Of a stretch of DNA of 64,000 nt, positions 1 to 10,881 are shown one piece after another. The translations under genes and the position numbers were made by a program. The number at the start of each line of letters is the position of its first letter. Position 1 is the stretch's first letter. The stretch lies in the NCBI GenBank assembly GCA_963854735.1, contig OY978108.1, forward strand, positions 310,001 through 374,000, in the 5' to 3' direction. Below the pieces are notes generated by a model that saw only the letters and a program-made list of their open reading frames with translations, did no database searches and was not told the origin of the DNA. Source of the stretch: Marvania coccoides. Its lineage: Eukaryota > Chlorophyta > Trebouxiophyceae > Chlorellales > Chlorellaceae.

Positions 1-703
1 CTCGTCCTCATCTAAAAAGAGGGAGAAAAGTGGGGTGGGCTGCGAGAGAACAGGAGCGGGGGAGGGGGACTGCTGGCGGGCGGTTGAAGGCTGTGCCGGT
101 TCTCCCGCCTCCACCCTCGCCTCGCAAGAGTCTTCTTCGGCGACTCCTTCGCCCTGGGCCTCCTTATGGGCAGCCTCTTGCTTCTTCCGGGCGTTAGTAT
201 CAAAAAGCGCCTTCACCTGCTGCTGCCGAAAAGATGAGCTGTGGTGCTCTCGGCAAGCGGAGATGAGGTGGTGCAGCAGCGTGAGCTTGCGTTCCGCGTA
301 TCCCTGCGTATTTTAAACCCCCAAAAAGTAAAGAGATCTCAGTCAACATTGCTAAAGTTTAAAAAATAATGCGAGCTATTGGGCAGGTTCTCACCTCCGA
401 CATGAACTGAGAGGGGCTGAGGCCCACTCGCATGCGGAACCGCTCGCGCGCGAGCTTCAGCACGCCCTCCACATATCTCCTGGACCGCCGGCTCACTAGC
501 CCTCCCTCCACGCTGATTTTTGTGACAAACGACGAAAAATTGTGCAGCAGGAAGTTGATGACCGGCAGAAAGGCCCCTGGTTTCCCCAATTTTGCGGCTT
601 CTTCGTCGAAAACAAAGGGAAAGCGAATTTGAGCGAGCTCTCGGCGGATCACTGCCAGCTTGGCTTCCACGCCGCCACACAGGACCGGCGCCTGGGCGGT
701 CAT
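1..703 (-). CDS. CEP44: CEP44-like centrosomal protein (partial, runs off left edge)
   Basis: Two exons are visible, 703-395 and 303-1. The intron is GT-AG in phase 0. The start is the ATG at 703; an in-frame GTG lies just upstream at 706. The joined 204 residues carry the N-terminal CEP44 domain. Seen motifs are GAFLPVINFLL, FSSFV, RRYVEGVLKLARERF and, across the splice, SEGYAERKL. In animals CEP44 binds the centriole lumen and is needed for centriole-to-centrosome conversion. After the domain the protein becomes polar and Pro/Ser-rich, as in the family, and the reading frame is still open at base 1. The SR gene starts 170 bp away on the other strand, so the two probably share a promoter region. 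Domain identity rests on recalled family motifs; function in this organism is inferred. Confidence 0.82.
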
Positions 704-873
704 CACACACTGAGGATCGTGTTAATATCGAACTCGCCACAGGTCGCACAGAACTGAAATGAAGAGCTAATTTTGGTCAAACTTGGAGCGTTTAATCGAT
801 TTGAATCGAAAGAAGAAAAATTTTGCTCTATGGTGGGCGACTGTTTGTGCCATCACTATTTTTTTATTTCATC
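704..873. promoter_or_regulatory. Compact divergent promoter between CEP44 and the SR gene
   Basis: Only 170 bp separate the start codons of two genes transcribed away from each other, so both 5' UTRs and core promoters must fit here. No clear TATA box is visible on either side. The regulatory role is inferred from layout only. Confidence 0.45.
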
Positions 874-2265
874 ATGGGCCGCAGCAGGAGCAGGAGCCGC
901 TCCCGAGACAGAGGGAGAGGAGGCGGAGGCGGAGGAGGAGGCCGTCGCAGCAGAGATGGGGTGGGCATTCTCGTGCGCAATTTGCCGCTGGACACACGGT
1001 AATTACAAATTTCATTCGAATTGGAACATGCATGCATGCGAAACCGCCGCGATGGATCGACTGATGAATATTTTATTTTTTTGTTGCTTGCAGGGCGGAC
1101 GAAGTGAAGAAGCTGTTTGAAAAATATGGCGAAGTGAATGACGTCTACCTTCCAAGTGAGTTAATCCCCCCAATTTCCCCGGCATGCTGCTTCACCCGGC
1201 ATGCTGCTTCACTTCATTCAACTTTGATGTGTCACTCAACCATGTTCTTGCGCTTGCTGCAGAGGACTATCGTGAGTGACGACCACCGAATCTAGCGCAG
1301 TGATGTATACACCCAAGGGCCAGGGAGTTGTCGAGAGGGGGCGCAAGTGTCAAGTTTGTTCAAGAGCTTCTTCAAAATTTGTCGGCCAAACGGGAGCAAA
1401 AGAGCTTTCAAGCCTTCTCCAAGGACCTTTCGTCAAGCTTTCTCTGTCAAGGACGTTTCAAGATGCATTCAAGTGTTCAAGTATTGTCCGAGTGGATTGA
1501 TGACCTGCTGTTATGGATGCTTTTGACGGCCTGAAATAATAATAATAATAATAATAATAATAATTTTGCGGCGGTGAGGCAAATAAAGCTGCCCTTCCTC
1601 CAAATTACACTTTCTTTTCAATAAAAACGACGAATACACATGTTCTGGTCCTCGTTGGTGCCCCCTTCTCTTCTCTCCCTGGCTTGGAGTGTCTTTCTTT
1701 CTTTATAATACATTGACGTGTTTTTGTCAAATTGTTTTGTCAAATTTGTCTTTTTTCTCACCTTTGCACTCCACCTTTCCCCCTTTTTCTCACCTATGCA
1801 GACAGCGGACGACCCAAGGGCTTTGGTTTTGTGGAGTTCAACAGCGACCGCGAGGCCCAGATCGCCATTGACTCCCTCGATCGCCAGCTCTTCGGCGGCC
1901 GAGAACTCAACGTTTTGCGCGCGCGGGAAGGGCGCAAGCGCCCCGAACAGATGAAAGATCGGGACGACGGCGGCGGGGGCAGGTCCTCCCGCCGGTCCCG
2001 GTCGCGCAGCCGCGACAGGCGGCGGCGCAGCCGCTCCCGCTCCCGCGATCGGCGGCGCAGGAGCCGCTCTCGCAGCAGGGACAGGCGGCGCAGCCGCTCC
2101 AGGTCGCGTTCCCGGTCCACCAGGGCCCGCAGCGATCGGGAGAGGTCTCCGCCGCCTCCGGCGAGGCCCAGCAGGGAGCGCTCTCCTTCTCCGCCGGCAG
2201 TAGCCGCTGCGGCGGCGCCTGCTGAGGGGGGCCGCAGCCCCAGCCCGTCTCCGCCACGAGACTAG
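874..2265 (+). CDS. SR-family splicing factor (SCL/SC35-like), RRM plus RS domain
   Basis: Four exons: 874-998, 1094-1155, 1263-1271 and 1802-2265, giving 219 aa. A short N-terminal RS/Gly segment precedes one RRM (about residues 32-110), as in plant SCL proteins. RNP2 is ILVRNLPL and RNP1 is KGFGFVEF, followed by a long RS/RD C-terminal tail. These proteins bind exonic enhancers and recruit U1/U2 components in the nucleus. The third exon is only 9 nt (AGGACTATC). It restores the conserved LPKDY...GRPKGFGF junction in frame, so it appears real. The last intron is 530 nt, far longer than its neighbours, and holds an AAT repeat. SR genes often regulate themselves through such introns, but no poison exon could be defined here. 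Confidence 0.88.
1535..1564 (+). repeat. AAT trinucleotide microsatellite in SR-gene intron 3
   Basis: About ten tandem AAT units lie inside the 530-nt intron that follows the 9-nt microexon. No coding role is visible. Confidence 0.9.
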
Positions 2266-3052
2266 ATGGTAGGAAGAGTGGGAATGGCATGCGAGCAAGA
2301 TACTAGCGGCTGAGAGCGAGAAATGGCGGTTAGACGTTCTTTCTTTGTTTTATTTTCGTGTTTTTGCGTGATGGGCATCATTACGGCCTTGAAAAAGCTG
2401 CGTGCGTGTGCGATAAAGCGAAGTTTGAACAGTTGAATAATGACTGAGGAATGTGTCGTGCTTTTCGTCCTCAGCTTTGTCCTTTCTTTGCATTTTTTCC
2501 CCCGTCTGCAACTGTCAAAAGGTATTTATATAAAGTTTTGCCGTGGTGCAAAAGGCGTTGACGCCTAAGCAGTTTGGGGTGGGACATTAACAGGAAAGAA
2601 AGAACCTCGTCAGGAGCTCAACAGTGATGCATGCATGTGACGAACAGGTAGAAAGAAGGAAGGAAAATGCTGGAAAAGAATGGGAGAAAAGAAGAGATAC
2701 ACGAAATGCTGAAAGACTGAGAGAAGTGATACAAACTTTTACTTGAAAGATGCTCGAGCTTGTTCGGTCACAAACAACATGGGGCTGACATAAACAATGA
2801 AATGAAGAGACAGAAGAGCGAAAAAATTCCATGCGACCATCTGAGAGAAGCTGCACCCACTGGCAGCACAGCAGCATGTGGTTCTCGGTTTATTTATAAT
2901 TCAAAAATGGAAACTCAATCGTCCAAATTGGCAAAATCTTCAAGCTAAACACCGCGGAGCACACCGATTTATGTCCACGCGACACCAGCCCTCCTTTCAG
3001 TCCCCTCCCCCAGGGGCCCTAAAAACAGGGCAACCGAAGACAAAGAGTGTTT
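2266..3052. other. Convergent spacer between the SR gene and phosphoglycerate mutase
   Basis: About 790 bp with no supported gene. It should hold both 3' UTRs. An AATAAA-type signal on the minus strand at 2894-2889 lies about 160 nt past the phosphoglycerate mutase stop. Open frames here are short and AT-rich and do not look coding. Confidence 0.6.
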
Positions 3053-5379
3053 TTAAAAGTTCGCCTCCTCTGCCGCAGCCACCTCGATCAAACTGGGCTC
3101 GTAGAACGCAGGGGCCTCGTACCCCAGCAGGTTGATGTACGTCGCCGTCACGTTCGCCAGCCCAGCACCCACCAAATCCCGACGAAATCTCACCCCTCTT
3201 GGCAGTCCGGCTCCTCCGAAGGCACACGGCACAGGATTCAGCGTGTGACTCGTCAGCGGCACCACCTTTCCGCCATTTTTCGCGCTTTTTATCGGCGCCC
3301 CTGCGCTGTCCCGCTGCGCCATGTCTTCAGCATTGCCGTGGTCAGCAGTTACCAACCACCGCCCACCCGCGGCTTCCACAGCCGCGATGACGTCTTTCAG
3401 ACAGGCGTCGACAGTGGTGCAGGCTGTGACTGTGGCGGGGAGGTTGCCGGTGTGGCCCACCATGTCTGCGTTGGCAAAGTTGCAGCGCACGAAGTCGTAG
3501 CGGCCGCTGGCGATGGCCGCCTCGACGGCCTCGGCGATCTCTAGGGCCTGTGATGGGAAGGGGGGAGAAAATAAATAATTCGAATATGAAATAAAATTAG
3601 CAAGACGCTGAAAATAGTTTCAGCAGTTTTAATGAGCTTCAAATTGTAGGATAAAGAGGGTCGCACGCAGGAATAGCTCGACCTGACCTTCATCTCCGGC
3701 TTCTGATCAAAAGAAATGCCCTGGTCAGAGGGCATCTCAACGAAGGTCTCCTTTGCAGCGTCCAGCACCCCGCCACGGTTCCCCAACCAAAAGAAAGTCA
3801 TGTGCCCGATTTTCTGGCTCTCGCTGCACGCAAACACGCGCAGACCACATCCTGTCACCAGGTACTGCTCGCTGACGCGCTCGATCACCGGGGGCGGCAC
3901 GAGGAAGTGCGAAGGAATGCGGAGTTCGGCGTCGTACTGGATAATGCCCGCAAAGTTCACTGCAGGGCGGCGCACGCGGTCAAAGGCGGTGAACGACCCG
4001 TCGTCAGGGGCTTCAAATGCTCTGCAGATCTCCAAAACGCGGTCGGCCCGAAAATTGAAAACGATAACTGCATCGCCATCCACGATGGGGCCTGCTGGGA
4101 GCTTGGTGACAGGCTCAAGGGCTACCCAGGGCTCGATATACTGGTCGCTGGTGCCGCCACCCTTGGCCTTGCGCATAGAAATAAGGGGGGCATGTATTTA
4201 TTAACTAGTGTCTACCATTAATTTTATTTTTGTATAGGCAGCGCATGGAGGGTTGAAAGGCAAATGGGACTGACCTGCAGCGCCGCTACGCCCTCCACAA
4301 CGTTCTCAAACATGTTGGGTGCTTGTCCGAGCACGGCGGCGTCCCACCCGCGCTTCACCACGCTCCAGTCGCTCTCATACCGATCCTGCAGTTTCATCTC
4401 ATAAAATTACGTTTAAACTCGATGCAATGCATTATTATTATAATAACGCAGTAAATAACAAACAAACAAAATCCAGCAATATTCGTTGTATATTTTGACA
4501 CAATTGTGTTTAATAAACCCTCACCATGATGCACTCCATGCGACCGCCGCCGCTGGCGATCTTAACGTCACTGCCGGGCGCCTCGGCGCTCATCCGGGCC
4601 AAGTCCTCCCTCAGACGGCCCAGCCACGCCACTGCGGTGCCATCCTCGACGTCGCGGCCGTCGGAAAGAACGTGCAGTCGGATTATTTTCACGCCTCGAG
4701 ACAATGCACCGCTAACCAGCAGCATGAGCTGGTTGTAGCGGCTGTGCACCCCGCCGTCAGAGAGGAGACCCAGGAGGTGGAGGGTGGCACCAGGTGAGGC
4801 GGCGGCGGCGCGAATGTAGCTCCAGCCGTCGGAATTAAAAAGCGAGCCTGACGGAAAAGGGGGGAACAATTGCATTTTTTTCCGCTAAATTTTGATTGCT
4901 ATCGTGCCACGCGATATATTAAGAGCTGCACGCGGGATTCAAGCAGCAAAACCCCAGGGAAAAGAGCCATTTTGTTGATTTTAGCCGTTTCTTCCCTGAA
5001 GATTATTTTGCAAGATGAGGTTCGCTCCCTTACCGGACTGCAGGGCGGCGTCCACGCACTTGGCTCCCTGGTCCACGATCTGCCCTGCCCCTAGCGCGTT
5101 GTGGCCCACCTCGCTGTTGCCCATATCTGCATCAGAAGGAAGGCCAACGGCGGTACCGTGGGCCTTCAGCAACCGCCACCGCTGCGGGGCGGTGGTCCTG
5201 AGGGAGTCCATGAAAGGGGTGTTTGCGAGATGAATCGCGTTGTACTCGTCGTTGTATGGGCCCTCTCCCCAGCCATCAAGAACCACAACTAAAACTGGCC
5301 CTGGGCTTTTAGGAATGGAGAGGTGGGGGCGGAGGGCGAATGGGGGAAGGGCTCGAGGAGCCACGGGGCCGACAGCCAT
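3053..5379 (-). CDS. iPGAM: 2,3-bisphosphoglycerate-independent phosphoglycerate mutase
   Basis: Five exons: 5379-5034, 4847-4525, 4385-4275, 4167-3688 and 3547-3053, all GT-AG, giving 584 aa. This glycolytic enzyme interconverts 3- and 2-phosphoglycerate and uses two metal ions. Visible signatures are VLVVVLDGWGEGP near the N terminus and the catalytic serine in DADMGNSEVGHNALGAG. Others are HVLSDGRDV, VFNFRADR, VFACSESQKIGHMTFF and FANADMVGHTGN with the metal-binding TADHGN that follows. Plants and green algae use this form rather than the cofactor-dependent one. The N terminus has about 25 extra residues before the first strand. They are Pro/Ala-rich, and it is unclear whether they target an organelle. 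The start is the first ATG of the open frame. An OXLD1-like gene starts 313 bp away in the opposite direction. Confidence 0.93.
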
Positions 5380-5692
5380 CGCGATGGGGGGACAAACAAA
5401 CTAGAGTACTAGGGGGAAATTCGTATGAAGGTACAAGGAAATTTGTGTCGGTGTACGCCAGCCGCGGCAGACTATAGGTAGAATGTAGTAATTTATGCAG
5501 AGATTTAAAAAAAATATAAATATTAAACGAGCGTGTCCGAGGATGGAGAACGAGGTGGCAATACGCAGTCCGTTTTTTTTTGCGGGGAAGGGGGGGGGGG
5601 GCTTGGCGCCAAAAATATGTAAAATATACATTCATTTTTTTTTGGGCAAAATAAATCGAACCCAAATAGCCCAAGGGCTGGAGGATGCCAGG
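5380..5692. promoter_or_regulatory. Divergent spacer between phosphoglycerate mutase and the OXLD1-like gene
   Basis: This 313-bp head-to-head spacer contains a 12-G run at 5590-5601 and T-rich tracts. It should carry both promoters. No known regulatory motif was recognised. Confidence 0.4.
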
Positions 5693-6130
5693 ATGCGAGC
5701 GGCGCAGAGCTTGCAGCTGAACATATTTTTAAACTGCATTGAAAGCATCAAAACAACTGTTTACCGACGCATCCACGTCGCCCCGCCCGCAGTGCGCTTG
5801 TCAACCAGCTCTGCAAATTCACAAACACCGTCTCCACTACCATTAGCGGCCTTGGGCAACCCTCCCACCGAACCCCTTCCAGATGAATGCTGTGGACGAG
5901 GGTGCAACGAGTGCGTGTGGACCACTTACTGGGAGGAGACTAAGATCTACGAGACGGCAAAAGCCGAGGCGCTTGGGCAGCAGCGCCCCTTGGATCCCTT
6001 CGAAGAGCTGGAGCGGAGACTAGCGGCGGCGGCGGCAGCAGCAGCAAGAAGGCAAGAAGCAGCTGGGGGTGAGAGTAGCTCTGGAAGGCGGAGTGAAGAA
6101 GTAAATGAACGGAATAAAAGAGGCTTGTGA
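5693..6130 (+). CDS. OXLD1-like oxidoreductase-like domain protein, probably mitochondrial
   Basis: A single exon of 145 aa. The core PLPDECCGRGCNECVWTTYWEE matches the small oxidoreductase-like family (human OXLD1), with the cysteine pattern CCxxxCxxC. An open frame continues upstream, but its upstream part runs through a poly-G tract. The ATG at 5693 was preferred because it begins a Ser/Arg-rich, basic leader of the mitochondrial presequence kind. The C terminus is a charged helix with an Ala run followed by polar residues. The biochemical role of this family is poorly defined, so no reaction is claimed. Confidence 0.75.
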   Translation: MRAAQSLQLNIFLNCIESIKTTVYRRIHVAPPAVRLSTSSANSQTPSPLPLAALGNPPTEPLPDECCGRGCNECVWTTYWEETKIYETAKAEALGQQRPLDPFEELERRLAAAAAAAARRQEAAGGESSSGRRSEEVNERNKRGL

Positions 6131-6336
6131 AAAAGTGACCATGTACTTTGTTAGTGAATGTTTTTTTTTGGTAGCGTTTCGCTGCCGCCAATAATATTTT
6201 GTATAATTGTACTTTGTTTTTCATGTATTTCATCATGTGTACACATCATGCGATTTTTCAAAACTGCCTTTTGCCCCTTCATCTATTCTTTAATCATTGA
6301 TTCATTCAACAGTCGTCATTATTTTTGCAATCATCA

Positions 6337-8739
6337 TTATTTTTGCAATTTGGTTCGTTTGGCCATAAAGGCACCGCCAGCACCGCCGCTGTTGCTGGCT
6401 TTGCCTGAAGAGGCCGGCCGGGGCGCGTCCTTCACCCACTGGAAGAACCCGCACTGCGCCTCAGGACCCTTGCCGGCGGCACGGGCGCAGGCATAAAAAT
6501 GCCGTCCTGCAATTGTCGATATTCGATCAGAAGTAGTAATGATCAAGCACTAAACATATGAATTCGGCTTAGAAATTTATAATTTTGATTTTAGTTTCGC
6601 TCACCATGATTTTCTCCGGCTTTGTTGACCCTCTTCAGCGCTGCCGATTCTGCAGTCGGGAAAATAAGAAAAACATGGCAAAATTGAACGAATTTAAACC
6701 GCAGAAAGCAGGCAATGAAAGCTTTAAACTGTTCGTTTGTAACTCACCGCCATGCTTGCATCTTGGTACCTGCATGCGCTGCTGAATCTGGCGCCACCGC
6801 TCCTTGCTTTCAGCCAGCTCCACCTCACGCTTGGCAGCGGCAGCAGCCAGCTCCGCCTCTATCAGACCTTGAGATTCACTTGCAGGCCCTGCATCCTCGC
6901 TTCCTCTCTCTTCCTGCTCAGCAGCAGCGGCGGCAGGATGCTGTGATTTCTCCGCCGCCGCTGCTGAATTATGCTGTGCCGACTTTTCTTTGAAGAACCG
7001 CTTCAAAGAAGCTTGCTTTCCCGGCAGCCCACTGGCGTCGTTACTGCCTGGTTTGCCGTTGCTTCCTGCCTTGCGAGCACCGCCACTTAAAGCAAAAAAG
7101 GCCCCTGACGCCGTTTCTTTCTTCCTTTCCCCCGCTTTCGCAGGGCTGCCGCTGGGGCCCCCACTGCTCACTCCAGCGGCGGAGGCGAACTTCCCAAACG
7201 ATGAAGAAATGACGTCCTTTCTTTCAAGGGTAGATAATAGAACCTCAGCCGAAGCCTCCTCTCTCTTCTCAGGACCCCCACTGCTGGCTGCCCCAGCCCC
7301 AGAAGGCGCCCCGGTCGCCCCTCCACCTCCACCGCTAAGCCAGATCAGCAGCTTGGTCTGCTTACCAGCTGAAATAGAAAGCGACGAGGCGCAGCGTGGC
7401 ACAGCAGCAGCGCAGGGAAACGCCCCTCTGGTGGAGATTTCTACCCACACAGGGCAGTGGTCGGACCCAGCCACGTCCGGCTGAATGTCTGCGGCGCTCA
7501 CCCACGCAGTTGCAGCTGCTTCGGGCTTTGAATCGTTTGAATTGCCGGTCGGCTGCTGCTGCTGCGGTCGGTGGTGGTTGGAGGGCGGATAAGGGCCGAT
7601 TTTGAGGCCAGCTGCCAGCGTTAAATCGATTCTGCTTCCTGCGAACAAAATACAAACATATACGAAAGTCTGCTGGCTTTAAGGAAATTTCCGGATTGAT
7701 TAGAATAAATAAAGAAGTTGAAAAAAGAAACAAAACAGTTTTTTTTTTTTTTTTTTTTTTTGAAGCGTATTGTTCCACATGCAAAGCGAATGGGGTTTAA
7801 TTGCTATATAATAAGCTACTCACCGTAGTTGTTAGCCCTGGCCCCGGTATAGGTAGACCATTGGGTGAAGGCTGATCGTCTGGTGGGGGAAAAAGCCCGA
7901 AAGCAGTCCACAAACGGCGGCATGTGCGCTCCTTCAGCTGCAACACTCTCACCATCACCATTATCATTTTCACCGCCGCCGCCTCCGCTGCTAGCTCCCC
8001 CCTGCAGCAGCCCCCGCAGCCACCGCCGGCTGTGATGCCCGCTATAGAACTCAGCTTCAGGGAGGGGGTCAGGGTGGTCAATAGGCGCCGGCGCAATGTT
8101 GAAATCTCCCACAGCGACCACCGCCCTCCCCGCCGCCAGCTGCGCCTCCCACCGCCGCTGCAGCGCTTGGTAGAACCGCGCCTTGAAGTCGCGCCGCTGC
8201 TGCGCCTGCTCGGGGTCAGCGGCGGTAATGGCGGGGGCGTAGATGTTGTATAAAATGAAGGCACCGTGGTCGGTTATGACCACCCGCCCCTCGCTATCCA
8301 AACTCCGCAGCTCTTCTATCGAAAAAGAAAATTCGCCGCCAGACAGCAACTCCAGGTGCGCCTCTCCCTCTCCCGTCGACCCTCCTACGCCGCCGCCGCT
8401 GCTGCTGCCGTTCAGGGTTCCGCTGAAGCCCATTTCTGCGGAGAAAGGGCAAGCACGAGCGGTGCGGAAGAACGTTGCAGTGCCAGAGTAGCCTCGCGAG
8501 GAGTCTGCGCAGCAGAAGACAGAGTCCCAGCCCTCTGCGGTAGCCAGCTGGTGGGAGGCGGCGGCGAGCTCCTGTCGGCGGAGCTTGGTTTCTTGGAAGC
8601 AAACGATATCGGCGGATTTTCCAACGTCGGCTAAGAGGGCGGTGATGTTTGGGTGGCCCAGGCGCTTGAGCACGGCCGCTAGACCGTTGACGTTGAAAGA
8701 TAGGACTCTGACGCGGTCCGAAGCGGCCGCGTCAGCCAT
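6337..8739 (-). CDS. APE2: AP endonuclease 2 (ExoIII-type nuclease with PIP box and GRF zinc finger)
   Basis: Four exons: 8739-7824, 7638-6748, 6649-6605 and 6506-6337, giving 673 aa. The nuclease domain (about 1-375) shows LSFNVNGLAAVLKR, the metal-binding Glu in FQETKL, SRGYSGTATF, the Tyr in YNIYAP, VGDFNIAP, and the terminal GSDHCP with D365/H366. A low-complexity linker follows and holds a PCNA-interacting box, Q514-ASLKR-FF521. The C terminus is a zf-GRF domain assembled over three exons: CKHGE, KRVNKAGENHGRHFYAC and CGFFQWVKD. This domain order is diagnostic of APE2, which processes AP sites and 3' blocked ends and aids ATR checkpoint signalling in the nucleus. The 45-nt third exon is short but keeps phase 1. 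Confidence 0.93.
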
Positions 8740-9490
8740 TTAAGAGAAACTTTTGTTCGAATTAAAATGATTAATTTGAGATTATTTCATCGAATTTAGC
8801 TACCCCATTGCAAGCACAGAGTCGTTTCGAATATGAAATTGTTTAAACTATTCAAGTATTTATATTATACAATGCCATTGGCTCCGCGTCGCCTCTTCAT
8901 GTTCTTTATCCTGTATGAGATGTTTTCCCTTTTTTCAAACTCCCCAGCGCTAGGGACTCGAAGCGTACTGCTCAGTTAATTCCTCAGGGCACCAATGCCT
9001 AGTATACGCTCCCTCTAGACCGCTCGATTCTATTTTCGGTTGGCAGCACCGCTCAACCACCCCAAAACTGCCTGACTAGGACTCGCCTGGTCTCATCAAA
9101 TGCCCACCCCCGCCTGCTATGAATTAATCGCAGCTGTTTGCCAAGCAAACGTAGTTCAGAATGCTTTATGTAGCTTCCTGTTCCCTGCTGCTGATGGCTG
9201 AGAGCCCGAAAGACCTAAATATGCTTGGCATGTTAAAGTCAAAACTTTTTAGTAGTACAGAGAAGGAAAAAAAAGGAGGGGAGAACAAACACGTTGGGGC
9301 TCAAAAAATAAATTTAGTAGGCGTTCATTAAAGCTTTCATATTAGGAATAAAAACAAAATTGTACGGCTTTCTCTTGTGTTTCGTAATGCCGTCTTTTCA
9401 AAAGAATTCTTCTCGCATTAAAAGTGAGGGGGGGGGGGGGGGAAAGTGGCGTTTTCGCAGCAAAGGTGCGGCTGCATTCTATTATTAGTT
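8740..9490. other. Spacer between APE2 and the coiled-coil gene
   Basis: About 750 bp upstream of APE2 and downstream of the next minus-strand gene. It holds a 15-G run at 9428-9442 and no supported gene or tRNA. Confidence 0.6.
9428..9442 (+). repeat. 15-nt poly-G tract
   Basis: A homopolymer in the spacer downstream of the coiled-coil gene. Similar G runs recur across the window. Confidence 0.95.
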
Positions 9491-10295
9491 TTAGTCAGAC
9501 TCGTTTCCATACGCCATCTGCTTGAGGGTCTTCATCAGCGCTGCGTCGGTGCGCGCCTTGTTCAGCGCAAACTCCATGCGATCCACCTGCACTAATAAGA
9601 TGGGGGCAATATCAACTCTGCACACAACGCATTTTCTCAAAAAAATACTACTGGCAGTTTTTTATTACTTGAAAAAATAACAATCGAAACGCTGTTAAAA
9701 CAATCAAAGGAAGAAAATGAAAATATGAAACATCAGGAATTCTTGCCTGCTTCTCTTGGGCGACAATCTGGGCATCGATTTGAAGGCGCCACTGCTGCAT
9801 CGTGCGCAGCGTCTGCTTGGACTGGTTCAGCGCGTTCTGCAGCACCTCTTCGACAGCGGTGATCCTGTCCTCTTCGCTCCTCTCAATTCCCTTGGTCAGG
9901 GCATCAGCTCCCTGCCGAGCCAAACTCTGCTGAAGAACACCCAGAAACTGGCCAGAGAGGATAGGATTGCCTGGGACGCCTTCCTGGCCGCCCTGGGCAC
10001 GAGTAACGACGACCCTGCGGGAGGGAAGGGCTGCCCTGCGCTGAGGCTGGGCGCTGGGGGTCCAGCGGGGCTGCAGATAGAAAATAAGATAAAGGGGAAA
10101 AGAAGGGGTTTGGAGCAAGATAGAGGGCTACGGGAAGGTGGATCGTATACATATTATGTTGGGCAGGGTTAAATTATGTGACGGGCATTGAAAAGAGGCG
10201 TTCTTGGCCGGGTTTGACGTCCCGGAAACGTTGATTTGTAAGAGGGTTGCACTCACCTGTGCAACCGTAAGGGCACTGGCGCTGGTGGATAACAT
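9491..10295 (-). CDS. Small coiled-coil protein, probably plastid-targeted; function unknown
   Basis: Three exons: 10295-10257, 10070-9747 and 9586-9491, giving 152 aa. Intron 1 is GT-AG. Intron 2 has a GC donor (AAGCAG then GCAAGA at 9746) and a normal AG acceptor. Reading on past that point gives no coding-like sequence, while splicing gives a continuous heptad-like helix. Residues 1-45 are Ala/Ser/Arg-rich, basic and hydroxylated, like a plastid transit peptide. Residues about 65-152 are helical, charged and coiled-coil-like (SEEDRITAVEEVLQNAL, RTMQQWRLQIDAQIV, MEFALNKARTDAALM). I do not recognise the family. It is divergent with peptidyl-tRNA hydrolase. Confidence 0.72.
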
Positions 10296-10881
10296 GGCGA
10301 ATGTTTGATATTAATACAGCGGAAAAAGCTTTGCTCTCTCGATCGGAGCGAAATATTTCCGATATTTGCTTGCGAGCGCATGCGCGCTCTTGAAATTAGC
10401 TTCGCCATTGGTTTACAGGCCATTTTGCAAATGCTTATCCAATCTTTAATTTAAAAAATGGGCATGGGGCCGGCAGCGAGCTTCGATCTGCTTTTTTGAT
10501 AATCAGATCAGTTATTGTGCATCTTGATTTATTGCAAATTAATCTACTGGCAGCTGGCACGAGTGCAATTGACATGCAATCAGTTTACATGTACAAGAAT
10601 TTCAAATTAAAGGCTCCATACAAGGTCGGGACAACCCAGAGACTTGCAATTTCTAAAGCTTCGCGGGAAGGAGCCTTGAAATGTGCTGACCATGCTCATC
10701 AGCGGGAAAATGCGATCGAGATGCACAATGGCGCAGCGAAACTGGAGTAATCGTCACAAAATCAAAACCTTTCTTTTTATTGTTTTCAATTGACGAGCTT
10801 TTCCGCCGCAATTCCAGCTCGGCGCCGCTTTAATTTTATGTTATAACACACAGCAACCCCGTGGCTAGGCTTTGGAGAGGA
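10296..10881. other. Divergent spacer between the coiled-coil gene and peptidyl-tRNA hydrolase
   Basis: About 590 bp. An open frame at 10496-10750 is AT-rich and has no recognisable domain. The region is taken as promoter and 5' UTR of both genes. No motif was recognised. Confidence 0.5.

Noticed and set aside
6990..7484. Plus-strand frame opposite APE2 exon 2
   Set aside because: It mirrors the APE2 linker in the antisense direction and has no conserved motif of its own.
10496..10750. Plus-strand 84-codon frame upstream of peptidyl-tRNA hydrolase
   Set aside because: It is AT-rich and lies in a divergent promoter region with no family match or splice partner.
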